Part shown: one piece after another, positions 7,893 to 16,485 of the stretch
Numbering within the stretch: the first letter of the stretch is position 1
How the letters are laid out: the number at the start of each line of letters is the position of its first letter
Assembly (NCBI GenBank): GCA_012927625.1
Contig: JABBOV010000003.1
Span: forward strand, 496,001 to 560,000
Length of the DNA stretch: 64,000 nucleotides
Origin: Glaciimonas sp.
GTDB lineage: Bacteria; Pseudomonadota; Gammaproteobacteria; Burkholderiales; Burkholderiaceae_D
Direction of reading: 5' to 3'
Notes under the pieces: model-generated
The model's input: only the letters and a program-made list of their open reading frames with translations
Database searches by the model: none
Told to the model about the DNA's origin: nothing
Translations under genes and position numbers: made by a program

Positions 7893-9523
7893 AACCCTCC
7901 CTCCTCTGCGATCCAGCTACGTTCGTCGATTTCCAGCACCGTCGGCACACTGCGGCGGGCTGCACGCGGCAATTCTTCCAGCAAGGCATTCACGCTGCGA
8001 ATCCGCTCGCCGACGCAGCCGAAACCGCGCGCCAAGGTCATGAAGTCAGGCGTATAAATATCGACGCCGACCGGCGTGATATCGCGCTCAGTCATGTAGC
8101 GTTTGATCTCGCCGTAACCGGCGTTATTCCACAGCAAAACAATAATCGGCACCTGCGCTTCGACCGCACTCGCCAGTTCCGGCAAGGTGAACTGCAAACC
8201 GCCGTCGCCGATCAGGCAAACAACAGCGCGATTTCCAGCGCCCAGTTTGGCGCCGATGGCGGCCGGCAAGCCATAACCCAAGGTGCCGTAGCCGGTTGAT
8301 GAGTTGAACCAGGAACGCAGCGCGGTGGCGTCATACACCAGATTGCCCGCATACACCGGCTGAGTGGAATCGCCGGCAATGATCACATCGGGCAACGCTT
8401 GCCTGACCGCCTCCAGCAATCGCTTCTGGGCCCGGGTCGGCGCATCGTAACTGGCCGCAACCGCACTGCGCACGGCTGCGGCGCGTTGCGCGCCCCAGTT
8501 CGGTGCCGGCTCAGATGATGCGGATGGTGCAGTGACGACTGCGGCCAGCAACGCAGAGGCAGCCTGCCCGGCGTCGGCCACCATCGCGATCGACGCACGG
8601 TAATTGCGGGTCAGCTGTTGGGCGTCGATATCGATACGGATCAGTTCGCCGGGAATCGTGAAGCCGCCGTCGAACACGGTGTCGTAATCGGTTTCGCCCA
8701 GTTCGGTGCCGATCGCCAGCACCACATCGGCTTCCCGCACCAGTTCCCGGGTTGCCGCGGTGGATTGGCTGGAACCGATCAGCAGCGGATGGTCTGCCGC
8801 AATGATGCCCTTGGCGTTGATAGTCAGCGCAATGGGTGCCTGCAAAAGTTCGGCCAGGCGCTGCAATGCCGGCCCGGCATCGACCGCGCCGCCACCGGCC
8901 AAAATCAGCGGCCGTCTGGCGTGCAACAAGCGCGCCGCCGCTGCTGCAATCGCGCTGTCGGAGGCAACCGGCCGCGACGGCGACATCGCGCGCGCCAGCA
9001 GCAGCAGATGGTCGGCCGGCGCGGTAATCACATCCAGCGGAATTTCGATATGCACCGGGCGCGGGCGGGCCGACTCGAACACCGCGAACGCCTGTGCCAG
9101 GATTTGCGGCAATGCATCCGGCGTCATCAAAGTGTGTGAAAAGGCAGTGAAACCGGCGGTCAGATTGCGTTGCGAAGGCAATTCATGCAAATGACCATTG
9201 CCGCGGCCCATCTGGTGGCGCGCATTGACGCTGGAGATCACCAGCATCGGGATCGAATCCGCATACGCTTGCGCCATCGCGGTGGCGATATTGGTCATCC
9301 CCGGCCCTGTGATGATGAAGCACACGCCGGGCTGCCCGGTGACGCGCGCATAACCATCGGCCATAAAGCCGGCGCCCTGCTCATGGCGCGGCGTGATATG
9401 GCGCAGCGACGATGCGGCCAGACCGCGATACAGCTCGACCGTATGCACGCCGGGTATCCCAAATACCAGCTTGACGCCGTAGTTCTCTAACAAAGTAACC
9501 AGCACTTCGCCGCAGGTAGCCAT
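7889..9523 (-). CDS. aruI: Thiamine-diphosphate enzyme, probable 5-guanidino-2-oxopentanoate (2-ketoarginine) decarboxylase
   Basis: 544 residues with the acetolactate-synthase fold. The N-terminal Pyr domain has RHEQGAGFMADGYARV with the activating Glu, the middle domain has the LILAGGGA-type nucleotide-like fold, and the C-terminal PP domain has the thiamine-diphosphate motif beginning GDGGLQF and ending LLWNN. A true acetolactate synthase would be expected beside ilvN/ilvC, which are absent. The gene is coupled to an aminoaldehyde dehydrogenase and a guanidinobutyrase, the arrangement of the arginine transaminase pathway, in which AruI decarboxylates 2-ketoarginine to 4-guanidinobutyraldehyde. 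The matching aminotransferase (AruH) is not in the window. Confidence 0.8.
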   Translation of the reverse strand: MATCGEVLVTLLENYGVKLVFGIPGVHTVELYRGLAASSLRHITPRHEQGAGFMADGYARVTGQPGVCFIITGPGMTNIATAMAQAYADSIPMLVISSVNARHQMGRGNGHLHELPSQRNLTAGFTAFSHTLMTPDALPQILAQAFAVFESARPRPVHIEIPLDVITAPADHLLLLARAMSPSRPVASDSAIAAAAARLLHARRPLILAGGGAVDAGPALQRLAELLQAPIALTINAKGIIAADHPLLIGSSQSTAATRELVREADVVLAIGTELGETDYDTVFDGGFTIPGELIRIDIDAQQLTRNYRASIAMVADAGQAASALLAAVVTAPSASSEPAPNWGAQRAAAVRSAVAASYDAPTRAQKRLLEAVRQALPDVIIAGDSTQPVYAGNLVYDATALRSWFNSSTGYGTLGYGLPAAIGAKLGAGNRAVVCLIGDGGLQFTLPELASAVEAQVPIIVLLWNNAGYGEIKRYMTERDITPVGVDIYTPDFMTLARGFGCVGERIRSVNALLEELPRAARRSVPTVLEIDERSWIAEEGGL

Positions 9524-9567
9524 TACTTGACGTGCCCTTCTTTGTAAAATTTTGCCAATCTATTTAT

Positions 9568-9604
9568 GCACGCCCGAATTTCCGGGTGCTGGCATCGGGC
9601 GTGC
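9568..9604 (-). terminator. Intercistronic hairpin between the binding-protein gene and aruI
   Basis: GCACGCCCGA (9568-9577) and TCGGGCGTGC (9595-9604) form a perfect 10-bp stem with a 17-base loop in the 97-base gap. It lacks an immediate U-run, so it is more likely a partial terminator or an mRNA-stabilising stem that keeps binding-protein expression above that of the enzymes. Confidence 0.5.
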
Positions 9605-9620
9605 GGCATGCCGCTTGATG

Positions 9621-10409
9621 TTACTTATCGCCGGAAAGATTAAACGGGAAGTATTTGTCGTTGATCTTCTTGAAAGAACCGTTCTTTTTCACTGCGGCCA
9701 AGCCTTTATTGAACATTTCCCGCAAGTCTTTATCCTGCTTGCGCACTGCAACCGCAACGCCTTCGCCGAGTTTCTTGTTGTCCTGGCCGGTATAGGTCGG
9801 CCCGACAAACTCGAACTGTTTGTTATTCCCATCCTTACTCAGGAAGCCATCGTTGATCTGTACGATGAAGCCGAAGTGCACGTCGGCACGGCCATTGATC
9901 AATTCCAGATAAGGCTCGTTGGCGGTGGCATAGCGCCTGATGGTTGCGACGTCGCCGAATTGTTCGGTGGCGAAATTGTCTTGCGGCGTACTGTTTTGCA
10001 CCGCAATCGTTTTACCCTTCAAACCTTCCTTGCTGATCTGGATGTTGGCGCCTTTTTTGGCGACGAAACGATTTTGCATCCGATAATACGTGTCGGAGAA
10101 ATCGATGGCTTTTCTGCGTTCTTCGGTGATGTTCATCGAGGTCATCAAGGCATCGTATTTCTTTGCCATCAGGCCAGGAATCAAGCCATCCCAGCCGGCA
10201 TTGATGATTTTGCACTTGACCTTCATTTCAACGCATACCGCGTTGGCCAGATCGACCTCGAAACCAATCAGCTGCCCATCCGGCGTCACCGATTCAAACG
10301 GCGGGTAAGTTGCATCCATCGCAATCGTGACTTCTTTCCACTCTTTTGCTTGTGCCAGCGGCGTCGCCAGAGTGCCGGCCAGAACCAATAAAGTAATGAT
10401 ATTTTTCAT
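9621..10409 (-). CDS. Periplasmic basic amino-acid binding protein (ArgT/HisJ type)
   Basis: 262 residues from the ATG at 10409, chosen because GGAGACAT precedes it and the product begins with a clean signal peptide (MKNIITLLVLAG, cleavage after AQA near residue 20). A longer frame to 10517 reads through a palindromic repeat and is rejected. The mature protein has the family-3 solute-binding landmarks: TYPPFE near the N-terminus, GFEVDLANAVC, WDGLIPGLMAKKYD, and MTSMNITEERRKAIDFSDTYY. Lysine, arginine or ornithine are the likely ligands, in keeping with the downstream 2-ketoarginine enzymes. The matching permease and ATPase genes are not adjacent, so it must share a transporter encoded elsewhere. 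Confidence 0.85.
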   Translation of the reverse strand: MKNIITLLVLAGTLATPLAQAKEWKEVTIAMDATYPPFESVTPDGQLIGFEVDLANAVCVEMKVKCKIINAGWDGLIPGLMAKKYDALMTSMNITEERRKAIDFSDTYYRMQNRFVAKKGANIQISKEGLKGKTIAVQNSTPQDNFATEQFGDVATIRRYATANEPYLELINGRADVHFGFIVQINDGFLSKDGNNKQFEFVGPTYTGQDNKKLGEGVAVAVRKQDKDLREMFNKGLAAVKKNGSFKKINDKYFPFNLSGDK

Positions 10410-10456
10410 GATGTCTCCTTCTATATTTAACGTGAAAGTCGCGTAGCGACTCACTT

Positions 10457-10502
10457 TGCCCCCCTCTCCCGCCTGCGGGAGAGGGGTTGGGGGTGAGGGC
10501 GG
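10457..10502. repeat. REP-like palindromic repeat
   Basis: A G/C-rich inverted repeat, CCCCTCTCCCGCCTGCGGGAG followed by AGGGGTTGGGGGTGAGGGC, of a kind scattered widely in proteobacterial genomes. A degraded half copy (CGCAGGCGGGAGATATCTGG) lies near 36286-36305. It sits just upstream of the binding-protein start, so it may be part of that transcript's leader or a passenger. Confidence 0.6.
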
Positions 10503-10715
10503 CCATGGCGCTTTCATGTATTGAGTGGTATTTTCGCCATGGCCGTTAAACAGCGATTTGAATCATGTCACGCAGCCATTTTTCCACTTTCCCGCTGGCG
10601 CTGACAGCGATCATTTCTCATGTAAAGCATGCGTTTCATGCATGGCGAAAGGAAATGCCGCACATAAAAATCCGGCAGCTCCATTGCGCTGCAATCCATC
10701 TATTTTAAAAAACAT

Positions 10716-10748
10716 GGAGTATGCCTAAAAATACTGACATTTACGCAT
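10716..10748 (-). repeat. 33-nt intergenic repeat, copy 1
   Basis: On the minus strand it begins ATGCGTAAATG and ends TAGGCATACTCC, exactly 33 bases. The start ATGCG, T at positions 20 and 22, and the end ATACTCC are shared with four other close copies in the window. Confidence 0.65.
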
Positions 10749-10823
10749 ACAAACAGTGCGTATTAAATATATACGTATATGTGTATATTTAATTCCCAAT
10801 ATTACAATCGGCAGCCTGATGCC

Positions 10824-12053
10824 TCAGGCCGCCAACACGCAGCACGCATGTTCCGGGATATTGACCGCCACCAGGTTGCCCACCGCCAGACTCAAGCCCT
10901 GACGGTGGGTACTCAACGCTGTCAGCAAGATGCCGCCGCAATCGACCGTGGTTTCAATCGTGGCGCCGATATCGCGCACAAAAGTCACCGTGCCCTGTAG
11001 CTGGTTGCCGTTGCCATCTAGTTCCGCTGCGGTTTCATTCTCCTTCGGATGGACCAGAATCTGGATCACGCCGGCCGACTGGCGCTGCGTGGTCAAGGCC
11101 AACAGCACGCTGCCGGCGTTATCGGCGGTGGTCTCGATCGTGGTGCCGTTGTCGCGTACAAACGTGACCGGCGCATGATTGCCGTCGAGCAGGCAGGCGT
11201 GCGACAGTTCGAGTTCTTCCGGGCGTACCAGGATCTTCATCGCAGCGCCGACGTGGACCCGGTCCGGCACCGGCACCCGGATCGCCGCCCCGCTCTGCAA
11301 GCCGACCCGGCCGCCACCCAGCGCAGTGGCCGGGAAGATATTGCTCATGCCGATGAAATCGGCCACGAATTCGTTGGCCGGATTGCGGTAAATCTCGATC
11401 GGCGTGCCGACCTGCTGCACCTTGTTGTGGCCCATGACCACCACGATATCGGCCATGGTCATCGCTTCGCGCTGGTCATGCGTGACCATGATGGTGGTGA
11501 TGCCCAGGCGTTGCTGCAGTTGGCGTATTTCGACTTGCATCGATTCGCGCAGCTTGGCGTCCAGCGCCGACAGCGGCTCGTCCAGCAACAGCAACTTAGG
11601 ATCGGCCGCAATGGCGCGGGCAATCGCCACCCGCTGGCGCTGGCCGCCGGACAGTTGCGCGACCGGCCGCTTGGCCAAATCCTGCAATTGAATCAACTGC
11701 AGCAACTCGGCGACGCGGCGCTGTTGCGCATCCTTGTCGACGCCGCGCAAGCGCAGCGGATAGGCGATGTTTTCGCCGACCGTCATGTGTGGAAACAGCG
11801 CCAGCGACTGAAACACCATGCCAAAGTTGCGCTGATAGGCTGGCACCCCGCTGATATCCTGACCGTCGAGGCGGATGTAGCCGGCACTCAAGGTTTCCAG
11901 GCCGGCAATCAACCGCAGCAAGGTGGTCTTGCCGCAGCCGGATGGGCCGAGAAAGCACACCAGCTTGCCTTGCGGTAGGGTCAGGTTGACGCCTTGCACC
12001 GCACAGGTGGCGCCAAAACGCTTTTCCACGTTTTCCAGAATTAATCCGCTCAT
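10824..12053 (-). CDS. ABC transporter ATP-binding protein, PotA-like, with a duplicated TOBE segment
   Basis: 409 residues, about 30-60 more than usual for PotA-like ATPases. Nucleotide-binding domain at 1-235: Walker A GPSGCGKTT, signature LSGGQRQR, Walker B LLLLDEPLSALD, and the switch His in MVTHDQ. The C-terminal TOBE/OB part carries an internal duplication: ILVRPEELELSHACLLDGN then VTFVRDNGTTIETT is followed about 60 residues later by ILVHPKENETAAELDGN then VTFVRDIGATIETT. It supplies the motor for the two permeases and the binding protein encoded just upstream, so the substrate is probably a polyamine or similar cation. Start ATG at 12053; 24 bases separate it from the permease stop. 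Confidence 0.9.
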   Translation of the reverse strand: MSGLILENVEKRFGATCAVQGVNLTLPQGKLVCFLGPSGCGKTTLLRLIAGLETLSAGYIRLDGQDISGVPAYQRNFGMVFQSLALFPHMTVGENIAYPLRLRGVDKDAQQRRVAELLQLIQLQDLAKRPVAQLSGGQRQRVAIARAIAADPKLLLLDEPLSALDAKLRESMQVEIRQLQQRLGITTIMVTHDQREAMTMADIVVVMGHNKVQQVGTPIEIYRNPANEFVADFIGMSNIFPATALGGGRVGLQSGAAIRVPVPDRVHVGAAMKILVRPEELELSHACLLDGNHAPVTFVRDNGTTIETTADNAGSVLLALTTQRQSAGVIQILVHPKENETAAELDGNGNQLQGTVTFVRDIGATIETTVDCGGILLTALSTHRQGLSLAVGNLVAVNIPEHACCVLAA

Positions 12054-12077
12054 ACTCGTCTCCGAATGTGTTGTTAT

Positions 12078-13004
12078 TTAAAATGACACGCCGCCATCGC
12101 CTACCAGTTTCTCCAGCACCCAGATCAGGACGAAATCGATCAGCACCGTCAATACCGCGAACGAGAACACCGTCGGGTCAAGCGAGGACACGGTTCGGCT
12201 GAACATCCAGATCGGCACCGTCATCACTTCGATGGTGTACAGAAAAAAGGTGACGGTGAACTCGTTGAACGAGACGATGAATGCCAGCAGCGCGCCGGCC
12301 AAAATCCCGGAGCGCATTAGCGGCACCACCACATCGACGATCGCCCGCAACGGGCGCGCACCCAACATCTGCGCCGCCTCCTCGATTTCGCTGCCGATCC
12401 CGGTCAGCGCCGCGGTGCAGTTCTTGATCGCGAACGGCAACGCCAGGATTACGTGTGCAATCACCAGCCGCCAGCTGCCCAGATCAAATGGCAGATGATC
12501 CATTACCAGCAACAGCGACAGCCCCAGCACCACCATCGGAAACACCAGCGGCAGCGACACCAGCTGGATCGCCAGCGCCTTGCCGCGAAAACGGCAGCGC
12601 GTGATCGCATAGGCCGCCGGGATCGCCGCCAGCGTGGCCAGGATCATGGTCTGGAACGCCACCAGCAAACTGGTGGTGAAGGCCTGACCGACCGACAGCA
12701 CGTCACTCTTGTCGGGCGAGACAAAGGTATTCCAGGCCGCCCGGTACCATTGCAGGCTATAGCCGGCGGGCGGGAAATCGAGCGTCTCGCCGGCGCTGAA
12801 CGACATCAGAATCAAAGTCAGAATCGGCAGCACGATCAGCAACAGAATCATGCTGGCCAGAATCGTCACGAAGCGCCCGCCCTCGCCCGGCAAGGTGGGC
12901 GCACGCCGGAATGGATTCCAACTTGCAATCCCGGCCCGGCGCAGTAAGGCTGGGGCTGGGGCTGCGGATTCGGACAACATCGATGCGGTTGGGTGCGTCA
13001 TCAT
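12078..13004 (-). CDS. ABC transporter permease, PotC/PotI-like
   Basis: 308 residues from the ATG at 13004, preceded by GGAGCTTGC and overlapping the stop of the first permease (ATGATGA), so translation is coupled. Six hydrophobic helices. The EAA loop that docks the ATPase reads EEAAQMLGARPLRAIVDVVVP, and a helix with LLAFIVSFNEFTVTFFL is typical of the PotC class. A longer frame up to 13112 runs back into the preceding gene and is not supported. With its partner permease it forms the inner-membrane pore of a spermidine/putrescine-type importer. Confidence 0.9.
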   Translation of the reverse strand: MMTHPTASMLSESAAPAPALLRRAGIASWNPFRRAPTLPGEGGRFVTILASMILLLIVLPILTLILMSFSAGETLDFPPAGYSLQWYRAAWNTFVSPDKSDVLSVGQAFTTSLLVAFQTMILATLAAIPAAYAITRCRFRGKALAIQLVSLPLVFPMVVLGLSLLLVMDHLPFDLGSWRLVIAHVILALPFAIKNCTAALTGIGSEIEEAAQMLGARPLRAIVDVVVPLMRSGILAGALLAFIVSFNEFTVTFFLYTIEVMTVPIWMFSRTVSSLDPTVFSFAVLTVLIDFVLIWVLEKLVGDGGVSF

Positions 13005-13912
13005 GCAAGCTCCAGGGCACGGCGGCTGCGGCCGGTAAAATATTCGGACAAGCCCATCACGGCCAACGTCGACAGGATCAGGACCACACCGCCGGCGGAT
13101 GCCGACGGCCAATCGAGCAAGGGCGCAATCTGGTCATGCACCACCACCGCCAGCATCGGCACCCGGCGTCCGCCCAACAGCATCGGCACCACGAAACTGC
13201 TGGCGTTGTAGGCAAACACCAGCGTGGCGCCGGTCATGATGCCGGGCATGCTCATCGGCAACACGACCTGGCGCAGCACTTGCAGCCGGCTGGCGCCGAG
13301 CATCGCGGCGGCTTCTTCATAGCTGCGCGAGACACCGCGCACCGCGCTGGCAATCGGCAATACTGCAAGCGGAAATGCGGTCTGCACCAGCCCCAGCAGC
13401 ACGCCGGTTTGGTTGTACAACAGCATCACCGGACGTTCGATCAGGCCGAGCGATAGCAGCAATTTATTCAGCAAGCCGGCCGGCCCCAGAATCACCAGCC
13501 AGCCATAACTTTGCAGCAGCAGGTTAACCAGCAGCGGCAGCAACACCGCGGCCAGAAACAGTTGGCGCATCAGCGGCGACTTCAGGCGCGCCATCGCCAG
13601 CCCGACCGGAATCGCCAGCGCCACCGCGATCACCGAACTGACCAGCGCCAGGCGCATGGTCAGCAGCAAGGATTTCAGGTAATAGGGTTCCAGCAGTCGC
13701 GCATACGAAGCCAGACTGAAGGCGGTCCATTCTTCGCCTTTGACGCCGACGCTCATGCGCAGCACCAGCAAGCTGGCCACCACCAATACGAATAGAAACA
13801 GCATGGCCGGCAGCAGAAAAAGCCAGGCGCGAGCAGTGGGTGAACGCAATTTTTTAGTGGGACGCGGGACAGCGTCGCCGGCCTGATGGGCCAGCCCAAT
13901 ATCAGGATTCAT
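13001..13912 (-). CDS. ABC transporter permease, PotB/PotH-like
   Basis: 303 residues with a cytoplasmic N-terminal stretch of about 28 residues and six transmembrane helices. The EAA motif is YEEAAAMLGASRLQVLRQVV followed by LPMSMPGI. The pairing with a PotC-like gene by a 4-base overlap, a PotA-like ATPase and a TAT-exported binding protein makes a complete four-gene importer of the polyamine/opine/iron family. It begins about 110 bases after the binding-protein stop, a gap where a partial terminator could lower its expression relative to the binding protein. Confidence 0.9.
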   Translation of the reverse strand: MNPDIGLAHQAGDAVPRPTKKLRSPTARAWLFLLPAMLFLFVLVVASLLVLRMSVGVKGEEWTAFSLASYARLLEPYYLKSLLLTMRLALVSSVIAVALAIPVGLAMARLKSPLMRQLFLAAVLLPLLVNLLLQSYGWLVILGPAGLLNKLLLSLGLIERPVMLLYNQTGVLLGLVQTAFPLAVLPIASAVRGVSRSYEEAAAMLGASRLQVLRQVVLPMSMPGIMTGATLVFAYNASSFVVPMLLGGRRVPMLAVVVHDQIAPLLDWPSASAGGVVLILSTLAVMGLSEYFTGRSRRALELA

Positions 13913-14025
13913 CTCAGTTCTCTTATCACAAGTTGCAACACGGCTGATTCGACAAACAGCGCGCGCCTGCGTTTGCTTGAAACGGCAGCGGCAGACGCGC
14001 AGATCACAACACCATCACGACTCCA

Positions 14026-15123
14026 TTACGAAGAGAAGATTTCGGTGTAGCGGCGCAACCACTCGCCCTGCACGGTGGAAAGGAAAACGTTGTCGTGGAT
14101 AATGCCTTTTTCCGCGATCAGTTCAGGCGTCAGGATGTAGGGGCTCTTGCGCGCCTCGCTTGAAATCACGGCCTTGGAATTGACCGGACCGTTGAAAATG
14201 TCTTCGGCCATCTTGCCCTGGACCACCGGGTCGAGCGTATGGTTGATGAAGGCGTAAGTCAGGTCGGAATCGCCCGGACGGGATTTCGGCATCACGGAGA
14301 ACATCAGATCGGCGAAGAAACCTTCTTTCATGCCGAAGGTAGAGCCCATCCCGTAGGCGGGATTCTTCAATTGCTTGGGGAAGAAGGCCGGCGCATACAG
14401 GCCGCCGATATCGAGCGAGCCGGTGCGAAACAGTTCGGCGACCTGGTTCGGATTTTCGCCCAGCATCATGACCCGGCTCTTCAATTCGGCCAGCTTCTTA
14501 AAGCCCGGCTCGATATTCCTTTCATTACCGCCGGCCAGCTTGGCGGCGACGATGATCAAATCCATCGCCTCGGTCCAGCCTGGTGGCGGCAAGAAAAGAC
14601 GGCCGGCGTATTTCGGGTCCCACAACGCCGCATAGCTATCCGGCACCTCTTTGATGGTGCGGGTGCTGTACATCAGGCTATTACACCAAAGCAAATATCC
14701 GATGCCATGACCATCGGCGCCGGTACGGTATTTTTCAGGCACATCCTTGATATTTGGAATCCGATTGAAATCGGGCTTTTCCAGCAGGCCGGCTTTCGCC
14801 AGTCCCACTGCGCCGACACCCGCCAGCGTGATCACGTCGTATTGCGGCTTGCTGCCGGCGGCCTTCAGCTTGGCCACCATTTCCGAGGTGCTGCCGGTGC
14901 GGTCGGCGAGCACCTTGGCGCCGGTCTTGGCTTCGAAGGTGGCTGCGATATTGCGCAGCGCCGCCAGGCCGGTGTCGTCGGACCAGGTCAGCAGACGCAA
15001 TGTCTTGCCCTTGAATTTGGACTCTGCCGCGTGAATATACGGGGTGGAAAATGTGGCGGCAGCGATTGAAGCGACACCTACCGTCTTGATGAAACGTCTC
15101 CTACTGACATCATGTTCGCGCAT
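14026..15123 (-). CDS. Periplasmic solute-binding protein, PotD/PotF-like, TAT-exported
   Basis: 365 residues from the ATG at 15123, which has GGAG nine bases ahead; an upstream frame to 15339 lacks signal features and is rejected. The N-terminus holds a twin-arginine motif, SRRRFIKTVGVASIAAATF, so it is probably exported folded by Tat, with cleavage near YIHAAES. The mature part matches family-1/spermidine-type binding proteins (LRLLTWSDDTGLAALRNIA, ending with the VFLSTVQGEWLRRYTEIF tail). It leads the minus-strand transporter operon and is divergent from a LysR gene, a likely regulator. Substrate could be a polyamine, opine or other organic cation. Confidence 0.88.
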   Translation of the reverse strand: MREHDVSRRRFIKTVGVASIAAATFSTPYIHAAESKFKGKTLRLLTWSDDTGLAALRNIAATFEAKTGAKVLADRTGSTSEMVAKLKAAGSKPQYDVITLAGVGAVGLAKAGLLEKPDFNRIPNIKDVPEKYRTGADGHGIGYLLWCNSLMYSTRTIKEVPDSYAALWDPKYAGRLFLPPPGWTEAMDLIIVAAKLAGGNERNIEPGFKKLAELKSRVMMLGENPNQVAELFRTGSLDIGGLYAPAFFPKQLKNPAYGMGSTFGMKEGFFADLMFSVMPKSRPGDSDLTYAFINHTLDPVVQGKMAEDIFNGPVNSKAVISSEARKSPYILTPELIAEKGIIHDNVFLSTVQGEWLRRYTEIFSS

Positions 15124-15558
15124 GGCGATCTCCTGGATTATTGTATTTCGCAGATGCAAATTACGCGGCATCGCAATGTTTTTCATAACACTTGAGCTGA
15201 AGCCACGCATCCCACAGCCCATTGTCATGCTCGACAAGCGGGGCTCGGTGATTGGCATAGTGCGGCTCAGCAGCCATCGCAGCAATCGAAACTTTCTCAT
15301 GCCAGCCATGTGAAAATGTAATGCCACGCCGGGCACCAAACTTATCTGCGCTCACCTGTTCCAGCAGCCTGGCGCCCGGCTTTACCTGCATGCAAAAAAA
15401 TAGTAGATTTGTACTCTTCGCTGAATCGGTGGAGCATCGCTTGCAACGCGGCTTCTCGATTGTTCCCGATTGTTCCGGGTCGCCAAGAGATTTTTTACAA
15501 TCACATGATTACCGTCGTCATTATGATTTTTACGCATACCAAATATCAGGGGTAATCG
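15124..15558. other. 435-base divergent regulatory region
   Basis: Lies between the transporter operon (minus) and the LysR gene (plus). No gene is supported. LysR-type regulators usually bind T-N11-A sites in such gaps. Several A/T-rich dyads are seen near 15490-15550 just ahead of the LysR start, but none is distinctive enough to name as an operator. Confidence 0.5.
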
Positions 15559-16440
15559 ATGCAGCGCATGCCTCCACTGAACGCGCTACAGGTATTTTTA
15601 GTCGTCGCGCGTCATCGCAATTTCACCCGGGCGGCAGAACATTTGTGCCTGACGCAAGGCGCAGTCAGTCGGCAAATCCTGGCGTTGGAAGAGCACTACG
15701 GCTTTCAGCTGTTTACGCGGCTGCCCAAAGGGCTGGCCCTGACGGTCGAGGGGGAAATCCTGCTGCCGGTGGTGCGCGAGAGTTTTGCGCGCATTGAAGA
15801 AATTTCAACCCGGCTAACGCGGCAGCGCAATGACCTCGCACTCAAAGTACCGACTTGTGCGATGCGCTGGATTTTGCCGAAGATCATGTTGTTTCAGGCG
15901 GAATATGCGGACATCCAGATCCAGTTGACTACCACGACCCAGCACAATGTCGATTTCAAGCGCGACTCGTTCGATGCCGCAATCGTCTATGGCACGCCGG
16001 ACGGCGAAGATGTGCATTCATTACTGCTGTTTGATGAACAGTTGACCCCGGTGTGCGCCCCCGAAATTCTGCAGGGCGCAAAACCGCTCAATACGCCTGC
16101 AGATCTCAGCCATCACACGCTGCTGCATCCGACGCGCGATCATCGCGATTGGCATATGTGGCTGAAGTTTGCGGAGGTGGCCGGCGTAAATCCTGACAGC
16201 GGCCAGAATTTCGAAACGCTGGATTCGGCCATGAATGCCGCCGCCCACGGCTTTGGCGTTGCGATTGGCGATTGCTCTCTTATTCGGGAAGATATCGAGA
16301 CCAAACGACTGGTAATACCGTTCGACAAGATGCTGTCCACCGGACAAAGTTATTACCTGGTGTATCCCAACAGCGTGGCCAATCAGCAGAAAGTCTTGTT
16401 ATTCAGGGATTGGATGGCGCGACTGGTGGAACGCTCGTGA
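15559..16440 (+). CDS. LysR-family transcriptional regulator (GcvA-like)
   Basis: 293 residues. N-terminal winged helix-turn-helix at about 4-63: MPPLNALQVFLVVARHRNFT, RAAEHLCLTQGAVSRQI. The rest is the periplasmic-binding-like effector domain. The MPPLNALQVF start and length are those of GcvA/AmpR-like members. It is divergent from the TAT binding protein of a polyamine-type transporter, so it most likely controls that operon and perhaps the arginine-catabolic genes behind it, with an amino acid or polyamine as inducer; that is inference from position. A GGGGTAATCG stretch lies ahead of the ATG. Confidence 0.9.
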   Translation: MQRMPPLNALQVFLVVARHRNFTRAAEHLCLTQGAVSRQILALEEHYGFQLFTRLPKGLALTVEGEILLPVVRESFARIEEISTRLTRQRNDLALKVPTCAMRWILPKIMLFQAEYADIQIQLTTTTQHNVDFKRDSFDAAIVYGTPDGEDVHSLLLFDEQLTPVCAPEILQGAKPLNTPADLSHHTLLHPTRDHRDWHMWLKFAEVAGVNPDSGQNFETLDSAMNAAAHGFGVAIGDCSLIREDIETKRLVIPFDKMLSTGQSYYLVYPNSVANQQKVLLFRDWMARLVERS

Positions 16441-16485
16441 ATGGTTGCCAGACTTGGATTTACTTTAGGCTTAGGCGATGAAGCG

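Larger units (their letters stand above)
10410..10823. other. 414-base gap holding repeats, no gene
   Basis: Between the ABC ATPase stop and the binding-protein start. It contains the REP-like palindrome near 10457-10502, one copy of the 33-nt repeat at 10716-10748, and a very AT-rich run of alternating TA/TG near 10755-10795. No open frame with a start signal was found. A promoter for the binding-protein operon should lie here, but none is clear enough to call. Confidence 0.6.

Noticed and set aside
8618-9139. Long plus-strand frame within aruI
   Set aside because: Low-complexity Arg/Gln-rich translation, no ribosome site, opposite a gene with clear thiamine-diphosphate motifs.
9552-10391. 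279-codon frame opposite the amino-acid binding-protein gene
   Set aside because: It is antisense to a well-recognised binding protein and its translation resembles no protein; codon bias of the real gene explains it.
10410-10517. N-terminal extension of the binding protein
   Set aside because: It reads through a G/C-rich palindromic repeat and would bury the signal peptide; the ATG at 10409 has a good ribosome site.
11049-11978. 309-codon frame opposite the PotA-like ATPase
   Set aside because: Gln/His/Arg-rich translation typical of an antisense shadow; the ATPase motifs on the other strand are intact.
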